A stretch of 64,000 bases of DNA from WTFY01 sp965205275 (GCA_965205275.1 OZ242168.1:186001-250000), one strand, 5' to 3'. Numbered from the stretch's first letter, positions 35,856 through 45,085 are shown. The notes: generated by a model not told the origin, from the sequence alone. Translations and numbers: made by a program.

Positions 35856-36467
35856 ATGTGCGGACGCTTTTCACTTGACCGGTTTCCGGAATCGGTCGTT
35901 GCGGCTTTAATCGACGCCGGGATTGAATTCATGCCCCGACCGGAGGTTTATCCGGCCGACCAGGTGGATGTTGTATTCCGCGGTGATGCAGGAAATGAAA
36001 TGGTTTCAATGAAGTGGGGATGGGAACGGTCTTTCTCCAAACGGCCCTTGATCAATGCACGCAGTGCCGAGGCATGGGATAAAAAGACCTGGTCACAGGC
36101 CTTGCGTGAGCGTCGATGCATTATTCCGGCAAGCGGATTCTTCGAATGGGATGAGAATCAACCGAAAGGTAAACGGGACAAATACAGGGTAGACCCTGCC
36201 CATGGGGACGGGTTTGCCTTCGGGGGTCTGTATGAAATCAGCTCGGCCGGCGAGATGTTCATGAGCATTCTTACCACTGCGCCCAACCCGAAGATGGCAA
36301 GCATCCATCATCGGATGCCGGTCATACTGGACAAGGCTGACTATGATGACTGGTTCGAATCCGGCGACCGCGAGCAACTGGGATACATGATGCAGCCTGT
36401 CCATGATAACCGGGTCAGGCTTGTTAAGGAAAAAGTGAAAACCGGTTATTTTACGTCAATTGAGTAG
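35856..36467 (+). CDS. SRAP-family abasic-site DNA-protein crosslinking protein (YedK/HMCES-like)
   Basis: 203 residues beginning MCGRFSL; after methionine removal the N-terminal cysteine forms a stable thiazolidine link to abasic sites in single-stranded DNA. The other active residues are visible: Asn in LINARSAE, Glu in SGFFEW and His in ASIHHRMPVIL. It protects abasic sites during replication. No SOS box was identified upstream. Confidence 0.94.
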   Translation: MCGRFSLDRFPESVVAALIDAGIEFMPRPEVYPADQVDVVFRGDAGNEMVSMKWGWERSFSKRPLINARSAEAWDKKTWSQALRERRCIIPASGFFEWDENQPKGKRDKYRVDPAHGDGFAFGGLYEISSAGEMFMSILTTAPNPKMASIHHRMPVILDKADYDDWFESGDREQLGYMMQPVHDNRVRLVKEKVKTGYFTSIE

Positions 36468-36494
36468 TTCGCAATTTTCCATGAGGTACCGGTC

Positions 36495-38450
36495 ATGCGC
36501 TTTCAGACACTGACCGAAGCACTGGATCACCATCGCAGCGAAGAGCGTTTCGTTGGTTTTCTCGAAGGGCAGGGAGAGGAGAAGCGCATCAGTTTTGAAG
36601 GACTGTTCCAGCGTGCAAGGGGTCTGCTTCATGTGCTGCAGCAGCATGGCCTGCACAAGGGCGATTACCTGATCCTGTTCCTGAACAACAATGAGCAGTT
36701 CGTCGACATGTTCTGGGCCTGTCAGTTTGGAGGCATCATCCCCGTGCCCCTGGCCGTCGGGATCAGCGCCCAGCACCGCCAGAAAGTCTTCAATGTTGCG
36801 GACCGGCTGGGTAGCGCAACCTTCCTGTATACGGATCGCAGGAATCTAGCCCGATTGCGATCGAGCGCCACGGAAGAGGCTGCCAGGGATACCTGTCGGC
36901 GGCTGGAGAAAAACGCACTTTTGAGCGAGGACATTGAAGACATCTCCACGCCGGGCAAAATAGCCGATATCGCGCCTGAAGATGTTGCCTTCATCCAGTT
37001 TTCTTCCGGTTCAACGGGCAGCCCCAAAGGGGTGGTCCTGAAGCACCGCAACCTGATTGCAAATATCGAGGGGATCCGGAACGGGGCGGCATTTTCCCCC
37101 GCGGACATCAGTCTGGGCTGGATGCCACTCACGCATGATATGGGGTTGATCGGTTTTCACTTGAATCCGGTGGTCTGCAATTACAGCCACTACATCATGC
37201 GCACGGACCTGTTTGTGCGAAGGCCCCTGTACTGGATGATCGCTGCGAGTGAAAAACAGGTCAGTGTGCTGGGCTCCCCCAATTTTGGCTACAAGCACTT
37301 CCTGAAGGCATTCAGGCGCAAGGGGCTGGACGGTATCGATGTATCGCACGTACGCCTGATCTTTAATGGGGCAGAGCCGATTTCAGTCAGCCTTTGTGAG
37401 CAGTTTACGGATGAAATGGCCCGGTTCGGCCTGCGCCGGCAAAGCCTGTTTCCGGTGTACGGTCTGGCGGAGGCCTGTCTGGTCGTCAGCCTCCCGGAAA
37501 TCGGTGCGGACCTGCAGGTCGTGCATGCCCGGCGCGATTCACTGTCGATCGGTGCCGATGCGGTTCTGGGTCCGCACCGGGATGACGCGCATGTATCCCT
37601 GGTGAGCGTGGGTGCGCCCATTACACACTGCAACGTCAGGATCGGTGATCGCGAAGGCAATCCCTTGCCTGACGGGCGCGTGGGGCATATTCACATCCGC
37701 GGAAAAAATGTCACCGAACAGGTGATCGGTGATGATGGCTCGCTATTTCTGGACGGCGGCTGGGTGGATACCGGTGACCTGGGGCTGGTCTCCCGGCAGG
37801 ACCTGTTTATTACCGGGCGATACAAGGAAATCCTGTTTGTCCATGGCCAGAACTATTATCCCCATGACATCGAAGGAGTGTTGTACGGGATTGAAGGCCT
37901 GGAGCTTGGCAAGGCCGTGGTGGCGGGCGTATCTTCAAGGCAGACCGAGCTGGAGGAAGTGCTTGTGTTCGTAGTGCATAAAGGGATTCTGCAGGATTTT
38001 TTGCCCGTCCGTGCACAGGTGAAAACCATCGTGAATGAAAGCTTCGGTATAGACGTACGCCATGTCATTCCGGTCAGCAAGATCCCGAAAACCACCAGCG
38101 GGAAGATCCAGCGTTCTGCCCTGGCGAATGAGTATCTGGCAGGAAGACATGATGGCATCGTGCGGCAGCTGGCTGCATTGCTCGATCAGGATGGCACGGG
38201 CCGGCTGGAGGATGCCGGGGATGAAATCGTGAATACAATCCTGCCTGTCTGCCGGGAAGTCCTGCCTGACAAGAGCTTTACGGTTCATGACAGCCTGTTT
38301 GAGGTCGGGGCGGATTCACTGGCCCTGGTTGAGATTTACACGGCCCTCGATGAGCTGTATCCGGATACGATGGAAATCACGGATCTGGTGGAGCATCCGA
38401 GCATCGCAGCCCTGGCCCGGTTTTTGCGCAGCAAGGAGTCAGTCGTATAA
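36495..38450 (+). CDS. Fatty-acyl-AMP ligase-type adenylating enzyme with C-terminal acyl carrier domain
   Basis: 651 residues. The adenylation domain (1-560) shows the P-loop FSSGSTGSPKGV (169-180), GWMPLTHDMGLIG (typical of fatty-acyl-AMP ligases), VYGLAEACL and the lysine motif KTTSGKIQRSAL. An acyl carrier domain (about 575-651) has the phosphopantetheine serine in FEVGADSLALVE. It probably activates a fatty acid and loads it on its own carrier. No polyketide or peptide synthase module is nearby; the convergent LpxL-like acyltransferase overlapping its 3' end by 12 bp may use the acyl chain, which is inference. Confidence 0.88.
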   Translation: MRFQTLTEALDHHRSEERFVGFLEGQGEEKRISFEGLFQRARGLLHVLQQHGLHKGDYLILFLNNNEQFVDMFWACQFGGIIPVPLAVGISAQHRQKVFNVADRLGSATFLYTDRRNLARLRSSATEEAARDTCRRLEKNALLSEDIEDISTPGKIADIAPEDVAFIQFSSGSTGSPKGVVLKHRNLIANIEGIRNGAAFSPADISLGWMPLTHDMGLIGFHLNPVVCNYSHYIMRTDLFVRRPLYWMIAASEKQVSVLGSPNFGYKHFLKAFRRKGLDGIDVSHVRLIFNGAEPISVSLCEQFTDEMARFGLRRQSLFPVYGLAEACLVVSLPEIGADLQVVHARRDSLSIGADAVLGPHRDDAHVSLVSVGAPITHCNVRIGDREGNPLPDGRVGHIHIRGKNVTEQVIGDDGSLFLDGGWVDTGDLGLVSRQDLFITGRYKEILFVHGQNYYPHDIEGVLYGIEGLELGKAVVAGVSSRQTELEEVLVFVVHKGILQDFLPVRAQVKTIVNESFGIDVRHVIPVSKIPKTTSGKIQRSALANEYLAGRHDGIVRQLAALLDQDGTGRLEDAGDEIVNTILPVCREVLPDKSFTVHDSLFEVGADSLALVEIYTALDELYPDTMEITDLVEHPSIAALARFLRSKESVV

Positions 38451-39359
38451 TGACTTTTTCTTTCTCCACCTGCGATGGGTCCACAACCAGTCTTGCGGAC
38501 ATTGCAGGATTTGCTGTTCGACGGCCTGTGCATAGCGTGCGGATACGGCGTGGAAGTCTTTTCCGTAGGGGGGTGAGGCGAGTTGCCTGAAATGCGCTTC
38601 ATATTGGCCCCGGCCGAGGCGTTTCAGTTCCATGAAAAATACCGGATACCTGAATAGCCCGGCAATTTTTTCCAGCCCCAGATAAAACGGGGTGTCCTGA
38701 TGCAGGAACGTTGTCCAGTAGGCCTGGTCCCTGCGCCTTGGTGCCTGGTCGGCCACAATGGCAACTACCCGAGCTTTTGCAGCCCGCTGGATCAGGTGCG
38801 TGGCACAGGTCTTGGCGGCAACGGGTCTGATGTTGAAGCGGGACAGTGACTCCAGGAACAGTTCGTTCAGCCAGGCAGCATGCAGGGGCTTGTAGATGCC
38901 ATCGACCGGAACCTCAAGTTGCTGGCTGGCCGCCAGGATCGCCCACACCGGATTGCAATGATGGGCAAGGGCCAGCAGGATGGTCCGGTTCTGTTGCAGG
39001 GCTTGCTCGATGACCGGGAGGTTGGCAAAGGTCACATGCCTGTGCAGCTGTGAAGGAGGCATGGACAGGCTCCTTGTAATTTCAAGTGCGACATCACAAA
39101 GCCCCCTGTAGTGATCTTTCAGCAAGTCTGAACGTCGTGCTGCACTCATATCGGGGAATGAGTTGCGTATATTGTCTTCTGCGACTTTTCTCCTGAAACG
39201 TAAAATATGAAACAGCAGCAGGTAGAATGGTTTTGACAGGCCATACAGCCAGGGCATGGGCAGGGCTGAGACCGATTTGAGCAGGAATTTAAGCAAGGGA
39301 TCTGTCAGGTGGAACCGTGTCGTACCGGCCGGGTATGCGGCCGGTCGCGAACCGGACAC
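38439..39359 (-). CDS. LpxL/HtrB-like lysophospholipid (lipid A late) acyltransferase
   Basis: 306 residues from a GTG start with AAGGGAA six bases upstream. Family features: a hydrophobic N-terminal segment (about 30-52), the catalytic-type histidine in ALAHHCNPVW, and downstream IVADQAPRRRDQAYWTTF and PVFFMELKRLG. LpxL-type enzymes transfer an acyl chain from ACP to an acylated glycolipid at the inner membrane. It is convergent with the acyl-AMP ligase and overlaps its end by 12 bp. Confidence 0.85.
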   Translation of the reverse strand: MSGSRPAAYPAGTTRFHLTDPLLKFLLKSVSALPMPWLYGLSKPFYLLLFHILRFRRKVAEDNIRNSFPDMSAARRSDLLKDHYRGLCDVALEITRSLSMPPSQLHRHVTFANLPVIEQALQQNRTILLALAHHCNPVWAILAASQQLEVPVDGIYKPLHAAWLNELFLESLSRFNIRPVAAKTCATHLIQRAAKARVVAIVADQAPRRRDQAYWTTFLHQDTPFYLGLEKIAGLFRYPVFFMELKRLGRGQYEAHFRQLASPPYGKDFHAVSARYAQAVEQQILQCPQDWLWTHRRWRKKKSLYD

Positions 39360-39409
39360 ATGTTCCCTTTATGCAAATGGACCGAATGTAATTCAGAGTG
39401 GATGAAATT

Positions 39410-40141
39410 ATGAAACTAACTATATATGAAATCGAGCCGCTGAACCTGGCGATCGCATTGATTCCTGTTGTCGTGGTCATTGCAATTCTTGCGATATGGT
39501 CATTGAAAAGTAAAACCGCCATGTATGCATCGGTCAGGATGTTAATCCAATTGACTGCAATAGGGTATATCCTGACGTCCATTTTTGCCCTGGACCACGC
39601 GGGTATTGTAGTGCTTGTGCTGGGCGTGATGTTATTCATCGCCAGCTGGATTGCACTGCGTCCGCTCAAACTGAAAAGCGCAGACCTGTTTGCAAAGGCG
39701 CTGTTTGGGATTTCCGTCGGCGGGATATCCACACTCGTCCTGACCACCTTTGCCGTGCTCAGGATCGATTACTGGTATCAGCCACAGTATGTCATCCCGC
39801 TGGCGGGCATGATCTTCTCCAATGCCATGAATACGGTGAGTCTCGCAGCAGAACGTTTCGAGGCTGATATGGCAGTCGTACCGGATTATATTCGTGCACG
39901 CAACAATGCCTTTACGGCTTCACTCATCCCGTCCATCAATATGTTTTTTGCAGTGGGGCTGGTGGCCCTGCCGGGCATGATGACAGGACAGATCCTGTCG
40001 GGGGTTTCGCCATTGATTGCAGTGAAGTACCAGATCGTCATCATGAGTGTCCTGTTCGGGTCTTCCGGGGTTTCAGCCGCCATTTATCTGCTTTTGCAAA
40101 AGCGAACCTGGATCCCTGTCAAAGGTGTCACTTCAGGATAG
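39410..40141 (+). CDS. FetB-like ABC permease (UPF0014)
   Basis: 243 residues from the ATG at 39410; an in-frame GTG at 39398 is also possible. Seven or so transmembrane segments with the UPF0014 landmarks ASVRMLIQLTAIGYIL and PLAGMIFSNAMNTVSLAAERF. E. coli FetB, with the ATPase FetA, is linked to iron export. No ATPase gene adjoins it here, so the partner is elsewhere or missing. Confidence 0.85.
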   Translation: MKLTIYEIEPLNLAIALIPVVVVIAILAIWSLKSKTAMYASVRMLIQLTAIGYILTSIFALDHAGIVVLVLGVMLFIASWIALRPLKLKSADLFAKALFGISVGGISTLVLTTFAVLRIDYWYQPQYVIPLAGMIFSNAMNTVSLAAERFEADMAVVPDYIRARNNAFTASLIPSINMFFAVGLVALPGMMTGQILSGVSPLIAVKYQIVIMSVLFGSSGVSAAIYLLLQKRTWIPVKGVTSG

Positions 40142-40433
40142 AACTAGATTTATGTGAAGCCAGGTTGGAATCTTCAAATCAACTTAGTTTAATGACTGCT
40201 AACGACTGCTAGAGACCTCAAAAGACGAGAGGCAAGACTTAGTAGATCGCGAGTAGTAGGATTTCAATGCGTGGTGAGATAATGTGTTAAGGTACGTGTC
40301 AGGCTCAAACTTAAGCACAGCGGGAACTCCTTCCCACTGTAAACCTACTTAGTCGGGACAACCCTTTGACATACGGCCAATTTCGGTCGTCATGATACTG
40401 TCGTCGCCTCTGAGAATTACTCGCGGGGCAACA
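40142..40433. other. 292-bp intergenic stretch
   Basis: No ORF worth reporting. An 8-bp unit GACTGCTA is repeated directly near 40193-40212. Base composition and codon use change here, so this may be the left edge of the transferred segment that ends around tRNA-Arg. Confidence 0.3.
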
Positions 40434-41621
40434 ATGTCTATAAACCCTTTATCTGAATCATCAAATGCCATCGTACGGAGTCCTGACGGTGCTCACAAAA
40501 ACATGCTCGAACTAGCAGGGCTTACTCGTGATAATGCACACATTAAAACAGCAATTGTCTATTGCGAAGCCAACTTTGGTGCTGTCGACGGAAAGACCGC
40601 CAACGGGCTTGTTCGCCACTCAGAACGGTACAAAATTCTATCTGTAATCGATAGCGAAAAAGCTGGACTCGATGCCGGAATGGTACTCGACAACGAGCCT
40701 AATGGAATTCCCATCTGTCACGATCTTGAGGCGTCACTAATTCAAGCGGAAGGCATACCAGACTATTTCATTTTTGGGATGGCACCATCCAGTGGCATGC
40801 TATCGATACACGAACGCAGCATAGTAATTGAGGCTATGGAAAATGGCATGAACGTTATCAACGGACTGCATGAATTCCTCAGTGATGATCCAATTTTCAA
40901 AGCTGCCAGCCTTGCAAACAAAGTGACAATCCGCGATGTACGAAAGCCACGTGATAAGAAAAAACTGCGAATGTTCACTGGACAAGTTATGGACATACCC
41001 TGTCGGCGTATTGTCATACTTGGCACTGATTGTGCCATTGGGAAACGCACTACAACGACGATCCTAACTCGCGTGCTCAATGAATGCGGTGTGAAAGCTG
41101 TGATGATAGCGACGGGGCAAACTGGATTAATTCAGGGAGCACGCTACGGTATCGCTCTCGACGCTATTCCTTCGCAATTTTGCGCTGGCGAATTGGAAGC
41201 AACTATCGTTGAAGCATACGAAAACGAGAACCCAGATATCATCATTGTTGAAGGTCAAGGGGCATTAAGTCACCCTGCCTATTCGTCTTCAGCATTCATC
41301 CTTCGTGGCAGTTGTCCTCATGGTGTTTTGTTGCAACACGCTCCGAAACGGGAGAAGCGATGCGACTTCGATAAGATGAAAATGCCTACACCTGCTGATG
41401 AAATAAATCTTATCCAGACATTTTCTAATACCAAGGTTATCGGGATGACGATCAACCACGAAAACATGAACGATATCGAAATTACTAAAGTCATCGATTG
41501 TTACGAGCAGGAACTCGGTATACCAGCGACAGATGCCTTGTCCGGTTCTCCGGAGCGTCTGGCAGAGATAGTTTTTACGGCATTTCCGAAACTATTGGAA
41601 ATATCGCTAGCTGCAGCATGA
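40434..41621 (+). CDS. DUF1611 (DgcN-like) P-loop protein
   Basis: 395 residues from the ATG at 40434 (GGGG seven bases before it); an ATG at 40392 would add 14 residues. An N-terminal Rossmann-like domain is followed by a P-loop domain with GTDCAIGKRTTTT (197-209) and IIIVEGQGALSHPAY. The family includes DgcN, reported to N-acetylate D-glutamate in marine bacteria. Its stop overlaps the racemase start (ATGA), so both are made together; a role in D-amino-acid metabolism is inferred from that pairing. More A/T-rich codons than the flanking genes. Confidence 0.82.
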   Translation: MSINPLSESSNAIVRSPDGAHKNMLELAGLTRDNAHIKTAIVYCEANFGAVDGKTANGLVRHSERYKILSVIDSEKAGLDAGMVLDNEPNGIPICHDLEASLIQAEGIPDYFIFGMAPSSGMLSIHERSIVIEAMENGMNVINGLHEFLSDDPIFKAASLANKVTIRDVRKPRDKKKLRMFTGQVMDIPCRRIVILGTDCAIGKRTTTTILTRVLNECGVKAVMIATGQTGLIQGARYGIALDAIPSQFCAGELEATIVEAYENENPDIIIVEGQGALSHPAYSSSAFILRGSCPHGVLLQHAPKREKRCDFDKMKMPTPADEINLIQTFSNTKVIGMTINHENMNDIEITKVIDCYEQELGIPATDALSGSPERLAEIVFTAFPKLLEISLAAA

Positions 41622-42688
41622 ACTGTACACCACGATTGGAGATCGACCTAGATAAGATTTATCACAATGCCCACACATTGGTCCAACGACTAAATAGTCG
41701 TGGGATCTCGGTGTCCGGTGTTACGAAGGCGACACTCGGGTCGCCGGATTTTGCGAATGTATTGCTGCGAGCTGGAGTGAGTTCTCTAGGCGATTCTCGC
41801 ATCGAAAACATCGAGTCGATGCGTCACGCGAATGTCACCTCAGTGATGACATTGATTCGTTCTCCAATGATTACACACGCTGCTCGGGTAATTAAGTTCG
41901 CCGACGTTAGCTTCAACACTGAAATTGAAGTAATTCGGCAACTCTCAGTTGAAGCCCAGAAAGCCGGTCGTATTCACCGGGTATTACTGATGGTCGAGCT
42001 TGGAGATCTCCGTGAAGGCATCATGCCTGATGACCTGATTCGTGTTGTCCGCGAGACATGTTGCTTGCCAAATATTGTGTTAGAAGGCATTGGTACTAAC
42101 CTTGCGTGCCGAAGTGGCATATCACCCGATGTAAATAACATGGAAACACTAACCGAGCTTGCCAACTTTATCGAAACAACAGCAAGCCAATCAATAAACG
42201 TTGTATCAGGCGGAAACTCTGCTAATTTAACTTGGGCATTCAGCGGTGCGGACACCGGGAGGATTAATAATCTACGTCTGGGTGAAGCAATCCTCCTCGG
42301 ACGCGAGACGCTCAATCGACAACCGATTGCCGGCTTGCACACAGATGCCATCACACTTATCGCGGAAGTGATCGAATCTAAGGTCAAGCCATCAAAAGCA
42401 TCGGGTGATATTGCGCAAACCGCGTTCGGGGTCAAGCGAGCTGTCACAGATCGCGGAAGAATCTTGCAGACCATCCTGGCGATCGGCATACAAGACATTG
42501 ATCCCGATGGCATTCGAGGGGCGAAAGGAATTGAGATATGTGGAGCTAGTAGCGATCACCTTATTGTAGAGTCCACAGGGCACAATTTACCGATTGGCAC
42601 CGAGGTGACTTTCCAGCTTAACTACAGTGCGCTTCTGCGAGCAATGACTTCTCCCTTCGTTAAAAAGTTGCAGAAACATCAAAGGTAA
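41618..42688 (+). CDS. Alanine/ornithine racemase-family PLP enzyme
   Basis: 356 residues from the ATG at 41618, coupled to the DUF1611 gene by a four-base overlap. Fold-type III PLP enzyme: the PLP lysine is Lys37 in SGVTKATLG; an Orr/YhfX-like pattern continues with LGDSRIENIESMR, LMVELGDLREGI and the phosphate-binding VSGGNSANLTW. Relatives racemise ornithine, serine or alanine. The substrate is unknown; the DUF1611 partner suggests that the D-amino acid is further modified. Confidence 0.85.
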   Translation: MNCTPRLEIDLDKIYHNAHTLVQRLNSRGISVSGVTKATLGSPDFANVLLRAGVSSLGDSRIENIESMRHANVTSVMTLIRSPMITHAARVIKFADVSFNTEIEVIRQLSVEAQKAGRIHRVLLMVELGDLREGIMPDDLIRVVRETCCLPNIVLEGIGTNLACRSGISPDVNNMETLTELANFIETTASQSINVVSGGNSANLTWAFSGADTGRINNLRLGEAILLGRETLNRQPIAGLHTDAITLIAEVIESKVKPSKASGDIAQTAFGVKRAVTDRGRILQTILAIGIQDIDPDGIRGAKGIEICGASSDHLIVESTGHNLPIGTEVTFQLNYSALLRAMTSPFVKKLQKHQR

Positions 42689-42834
42689 GTGCTGAGTTTT
42701 CAATAGTGATCTTCTGCGTAATTTTAAAAATCGCGTTGAACAGAAGTTCCTGGCCGAAAACGTACATTCTATAACATCTTACAATTCAAGTTTGAGCTCA
42801 CTATTTCTTTCAGGCCGTAGCTAGTTCATATGTA

Positions 42835-43017
42835 TTACTGGTAGTACACCTCACACACAACCTTTAATATCTTTGCCTCTCTAATGCAGCGGAAAGTTTC
42901 TTTGGCTTGCTCAAACGAGAACGCATCAATCGGCGCCACTATCGAACCTGGGCTGAAGCGAGAATGGATGTTTTTGACTACGTCGAACGCTTCCACAATC
43001 CGCGCAGGCGTCGTCAA
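42835..43017 (-). pseudogene. 3' fragment of a zinc-type (MDR) alcohol dehydrogenase
   Basis: 60-residue frame whose second half (APIDAFSFEQAKETFRCI, then KILKVVCEV) matches the C-terminal end of medium-chain dehydrogenases/quinone oxidoreductases, where the usual pattern is a PFEEAxEAFRxLexGKxxGKVV tail. The rest of the gene is absent. The surrounding 42,689-43,278 region has no other coding signal. Confidence 0.5.
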
Positions 43018-43278
43018 ATGAAATCGAAAAAAGTAGGCTTAGCTAAACCGTCCGTGGAAACGGGGTAAAACCCGTACAACCCTGTTCAACAGCTTGGTGG
43101 ATGGAGTAGTCTAGAACTAGTTTCTAGATATGCTCACTTATAGCAGATGATGGTTTATTGAAGACTCAAGAGTTAGTGAGCACTCAAGTCACAAATAGGT
43201 CACATGTCTAGCTACGTATATATAATAGTATGTGACTGGGATGACTAAACGTCTGTAATATAAAGAGTACTTAAATGA

Positions 43279-43355
43279 GCGCCCGTAGCTCAGCTGGATA
43301 GAGCATCGGCCTTCTAAGCCGAGGGTCGCAGGTTCGAATCCTGCCGGGCGCGCCA
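43279..43355 (+). tRNA. tRNA-Arg (anticodon TCT)
   Basis: 77 nt. Acceptor GCGCCCG pairs with CGGGCGC, the anticodon loop CTTCTAA places TCT at 43313-43315, the T-arm is CAGGTTCGAATCCTG, and CCA is encoded at 43353-43355. Its 3' part is the apparent integration site of the adjoining mobile element. Confidence 0.97.
43333..43348 (+). other. attL core within tRNA-Arg
   Basis: The 16-bp segment TTCGAATCCTGCCGGG of the tRNA 3' half recurs with two mismatches at 48,970-48,985 in the same orientation. With an integrase gene just downstream this is the expected attL of a tRNA-targeting element. The exact crossover point cannot be fixed. Confidence 0.5.
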
Positions 43356-43479
43356 TTTGACCTATCTGGTAACGTCCCATAAAATCCGAAAAGGTATTAA
43401 AAATCATTTATTAACAGTTAGTTATATAATCATCGTTGTTTTTTGACGTCCAACAGCGTTCATTGACATCCTGAAAAAA

Positions 43480-43531
43480 TGACGGTATTTTTGACGGTAT
43501 CTCTGGTTTAATTTATAAAAAGTACCGTCAA
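43480..43531. promoter_or_regulatory. Cluster of GACGGTA repeats, probable integrase arm sites
   Basis: ATGACGGTAT (43480-43489) and TTGACGGTAT (43491-43500) in direct orientation and the inverse AGTACCGTCAA (43521-43531) lie just before the integrase start. Related repeats recur near the other end of the element at 48,894-48,915. Number, spacing and position are typical of arm-type integrase binding sites. Confidence 0.45.
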
Positions 43532-43829
43532 ATGGCACTGACCAACACGAAAATTAAGGCTGCAAAACCCCGTACCCGTGACTTCAAGATGACGGACGGT
43601 GGTGGCATGTATCTGCTCGTTAAGGTAAATGGCAGCAAATATTGGCGCTTGGATTATCGATTTCGTGGCAAACGAAACACCTTGGCATTGGGGATCTATC
43701 CCACAGTCAGTCTCAAGGATGCCCGGGAAAAGCGAAGAGAAGCCAAGATCCATCTTGAGAATGATCGCAACCCCAGCGAGATCCGTAAGGAAGAGAAGCT
43801 GGCCATGCAGGTGGACGACTTTGAAGCTG
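43532..43829 (+). pseudogene. Truncated P4-type tyrosine integrase (N-terminal domain only)
   Basis: The first 99 residues (MALTNTKIKAAKPRTRDFKM, then GGMYLLVKVNGSKYW and LGIYPTVSLKDAREKR) are the DUF4102 arm-binding domain of P4/CP4-type integrases, normally about 400 residues. The gene is cut at 43829 by the left end of an IS3-family element; the open frame runs 12 codons into the IS. The core-binding and catalytic R-H-R-Y domains are missing, and the rest of the gene is not on the other side of the IS, so the element cannot excise by itself. Confidence 0.9.
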
Positions 43830-43868
43830 TGAATCGCCCCGGGTTTACCGGAGACTGTTTAGTTTGAG

Positions 43869-44765
43869 TCATGCTGCTTGAGCCGACTCGGTTAGTTGAT
43901 AATACATCATTTCGTATTCAGCAGGTGGTACATCGCCAATCGGTTGGAGCAATCGCCGATGATTGAACCAGTCCACCCAGGTCAAGGTGGCCTGTTCCAC
44001 GGCCTCCAGGCCCCGCCAGGGACCCGCTTTGTAGATCACTTCCGTTTTGTACAGGCCGTTGATGGTTTCAGCCAAGGCATTGTCGTAAGCATCACCAACC
44101 CTTCCAACCGATGCGTTGAACCCCGCCTCATCCAGTCGCTCGGTGTAACGAATCGAGAGGTACTGGCTGCCACGATCACTGTGATGTATGACCCCTCGTG
44201 GCTTTCCCCGGGCCCACAGCGCTTGTTCCAGCGCATCCAGAACCAACGCTGTCTGCATTGATTTCAGAACACGCCAACCCACGATAAAACGTGAGAACAC
44301 ATCCACCACAAACGCCACATACACAAACCCGGATCGGGTCCTCACATACGTGATATCGGCCACCCAAAGCTGATTCGGTCGCGCTGCGACAAACTGACGA
44401 TTCACCCGGTCCAAAGGGTGATCGGCCAAGTCTGCCGGAAGGGTCGTCTTGCAGCGTCGACCGCGCCTGATCCCTGCCAAGCTCAGTTTCCTCATCAACC
44501 GCTCCACGGTGCAGCGCGCAGCCACAATCGACTCTCGCTTGAGTTGCTTCCAAACCTTACGCGCACCCTAAACACATCGGTTTTCATGCCCGACACGGCT
44601 GATCTCGATTTCCAGCACCGCGTCTGTGCGAGCACGGGCTGAGCGTCGCTGCGGATACGATTCCAGTTGTTTGACGCGATAATACGTCGACGGTGCGACC
44701 GGCAATACGGCGCAGATCGGCTCGACACCGTGGTCGTCTCGATAGTGATCAATAAATGACACCAT
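43869..44765 (-). pseudogene. IS3-family transposase OrfB with an amber stop
   Basis: About 298 codons. The N-terminal part (MVSFIDHYRDDHGVEPICAV) ends at a TAG at 44568-44570. The same frame continues at once with GARKVWKQLKRE and a complete rve/DDE core: DITYVRTRSGFVY, HHSDRGSQYLS and DNALAETINGLYK. IS3 relatives have Tyr at the stop position (VYGARKVW), so a single TAC/TAT-to-TAG change explains it. Without readthrough no full transposase is made. Confidence 0.88.
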
Positions 44766-45085
44766 TACCTCGGTCGGCGGTCGAACTCCGCCTGGGCGAA
44801 AAAAGCCGCTGCCTTTCGCAAGATCTCATTCGCCCGCTTCAGTTCGCGTACTTCACGTTCCAGTTCCTTGAATTTCTGAGCGTGATCCGTCGTGAGACCA
44901 GACCTCCCTCCCTGATCAATCTCCACTTGTCGAATCCACTTTCTCAGTGTTTCCGGCGTACAGCCGATCTTTCCAGCAACCGATTGCGTTGCAGACCAAC
45001 GCGATGAATGTTCATGTTCGCTGGTGAATACCAATCGAACCGCTCGTTCCCGTACTTCCGGGGCATAGACAGGTTGTGTTTTCAT
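44765..45085 (-). CDS. IS3-family transposase OrfA
   Basis: 106 residues: an N-terminal helix-turn-helix (about 10-55, with SVAGKIGCTPETLRKWIRQ) and a leucine-zipper-like coiled coil (about 65-95, with FKELEREVRELKRANEILRK). It overlaps orfB by one base in a different frame. A TTTTTTC run inside its 3' part could be a frameshift site. OrfA binds the IS ends and on its own inhibits transposition. Confidence 0.88.
   Translation of the reverse strand: MKTQPVYAPEVRERAVRLVFTSEHEHSSRWSATQSVAGKIGCTPETLRKWIRQVEIDQGGRSGLTTDHAQKFKELEREVRELKRANEILRKAAAFFAQAEFDRRPR

Noticed and set aside
36495..38450. Start of a polyketide or nonribosomal peptide cluster
   Set aside because: Only a single adenylation-carrier protein is present; no ketosynthase, condensation or thioesterase domain lies nearby.
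43189..43407. 72-residue minus-strand frame over tRNA-Arg (ARPAGFEPATLGLEGR)
   Set aside because: Antisense reading of the tRNA, another known artefact.
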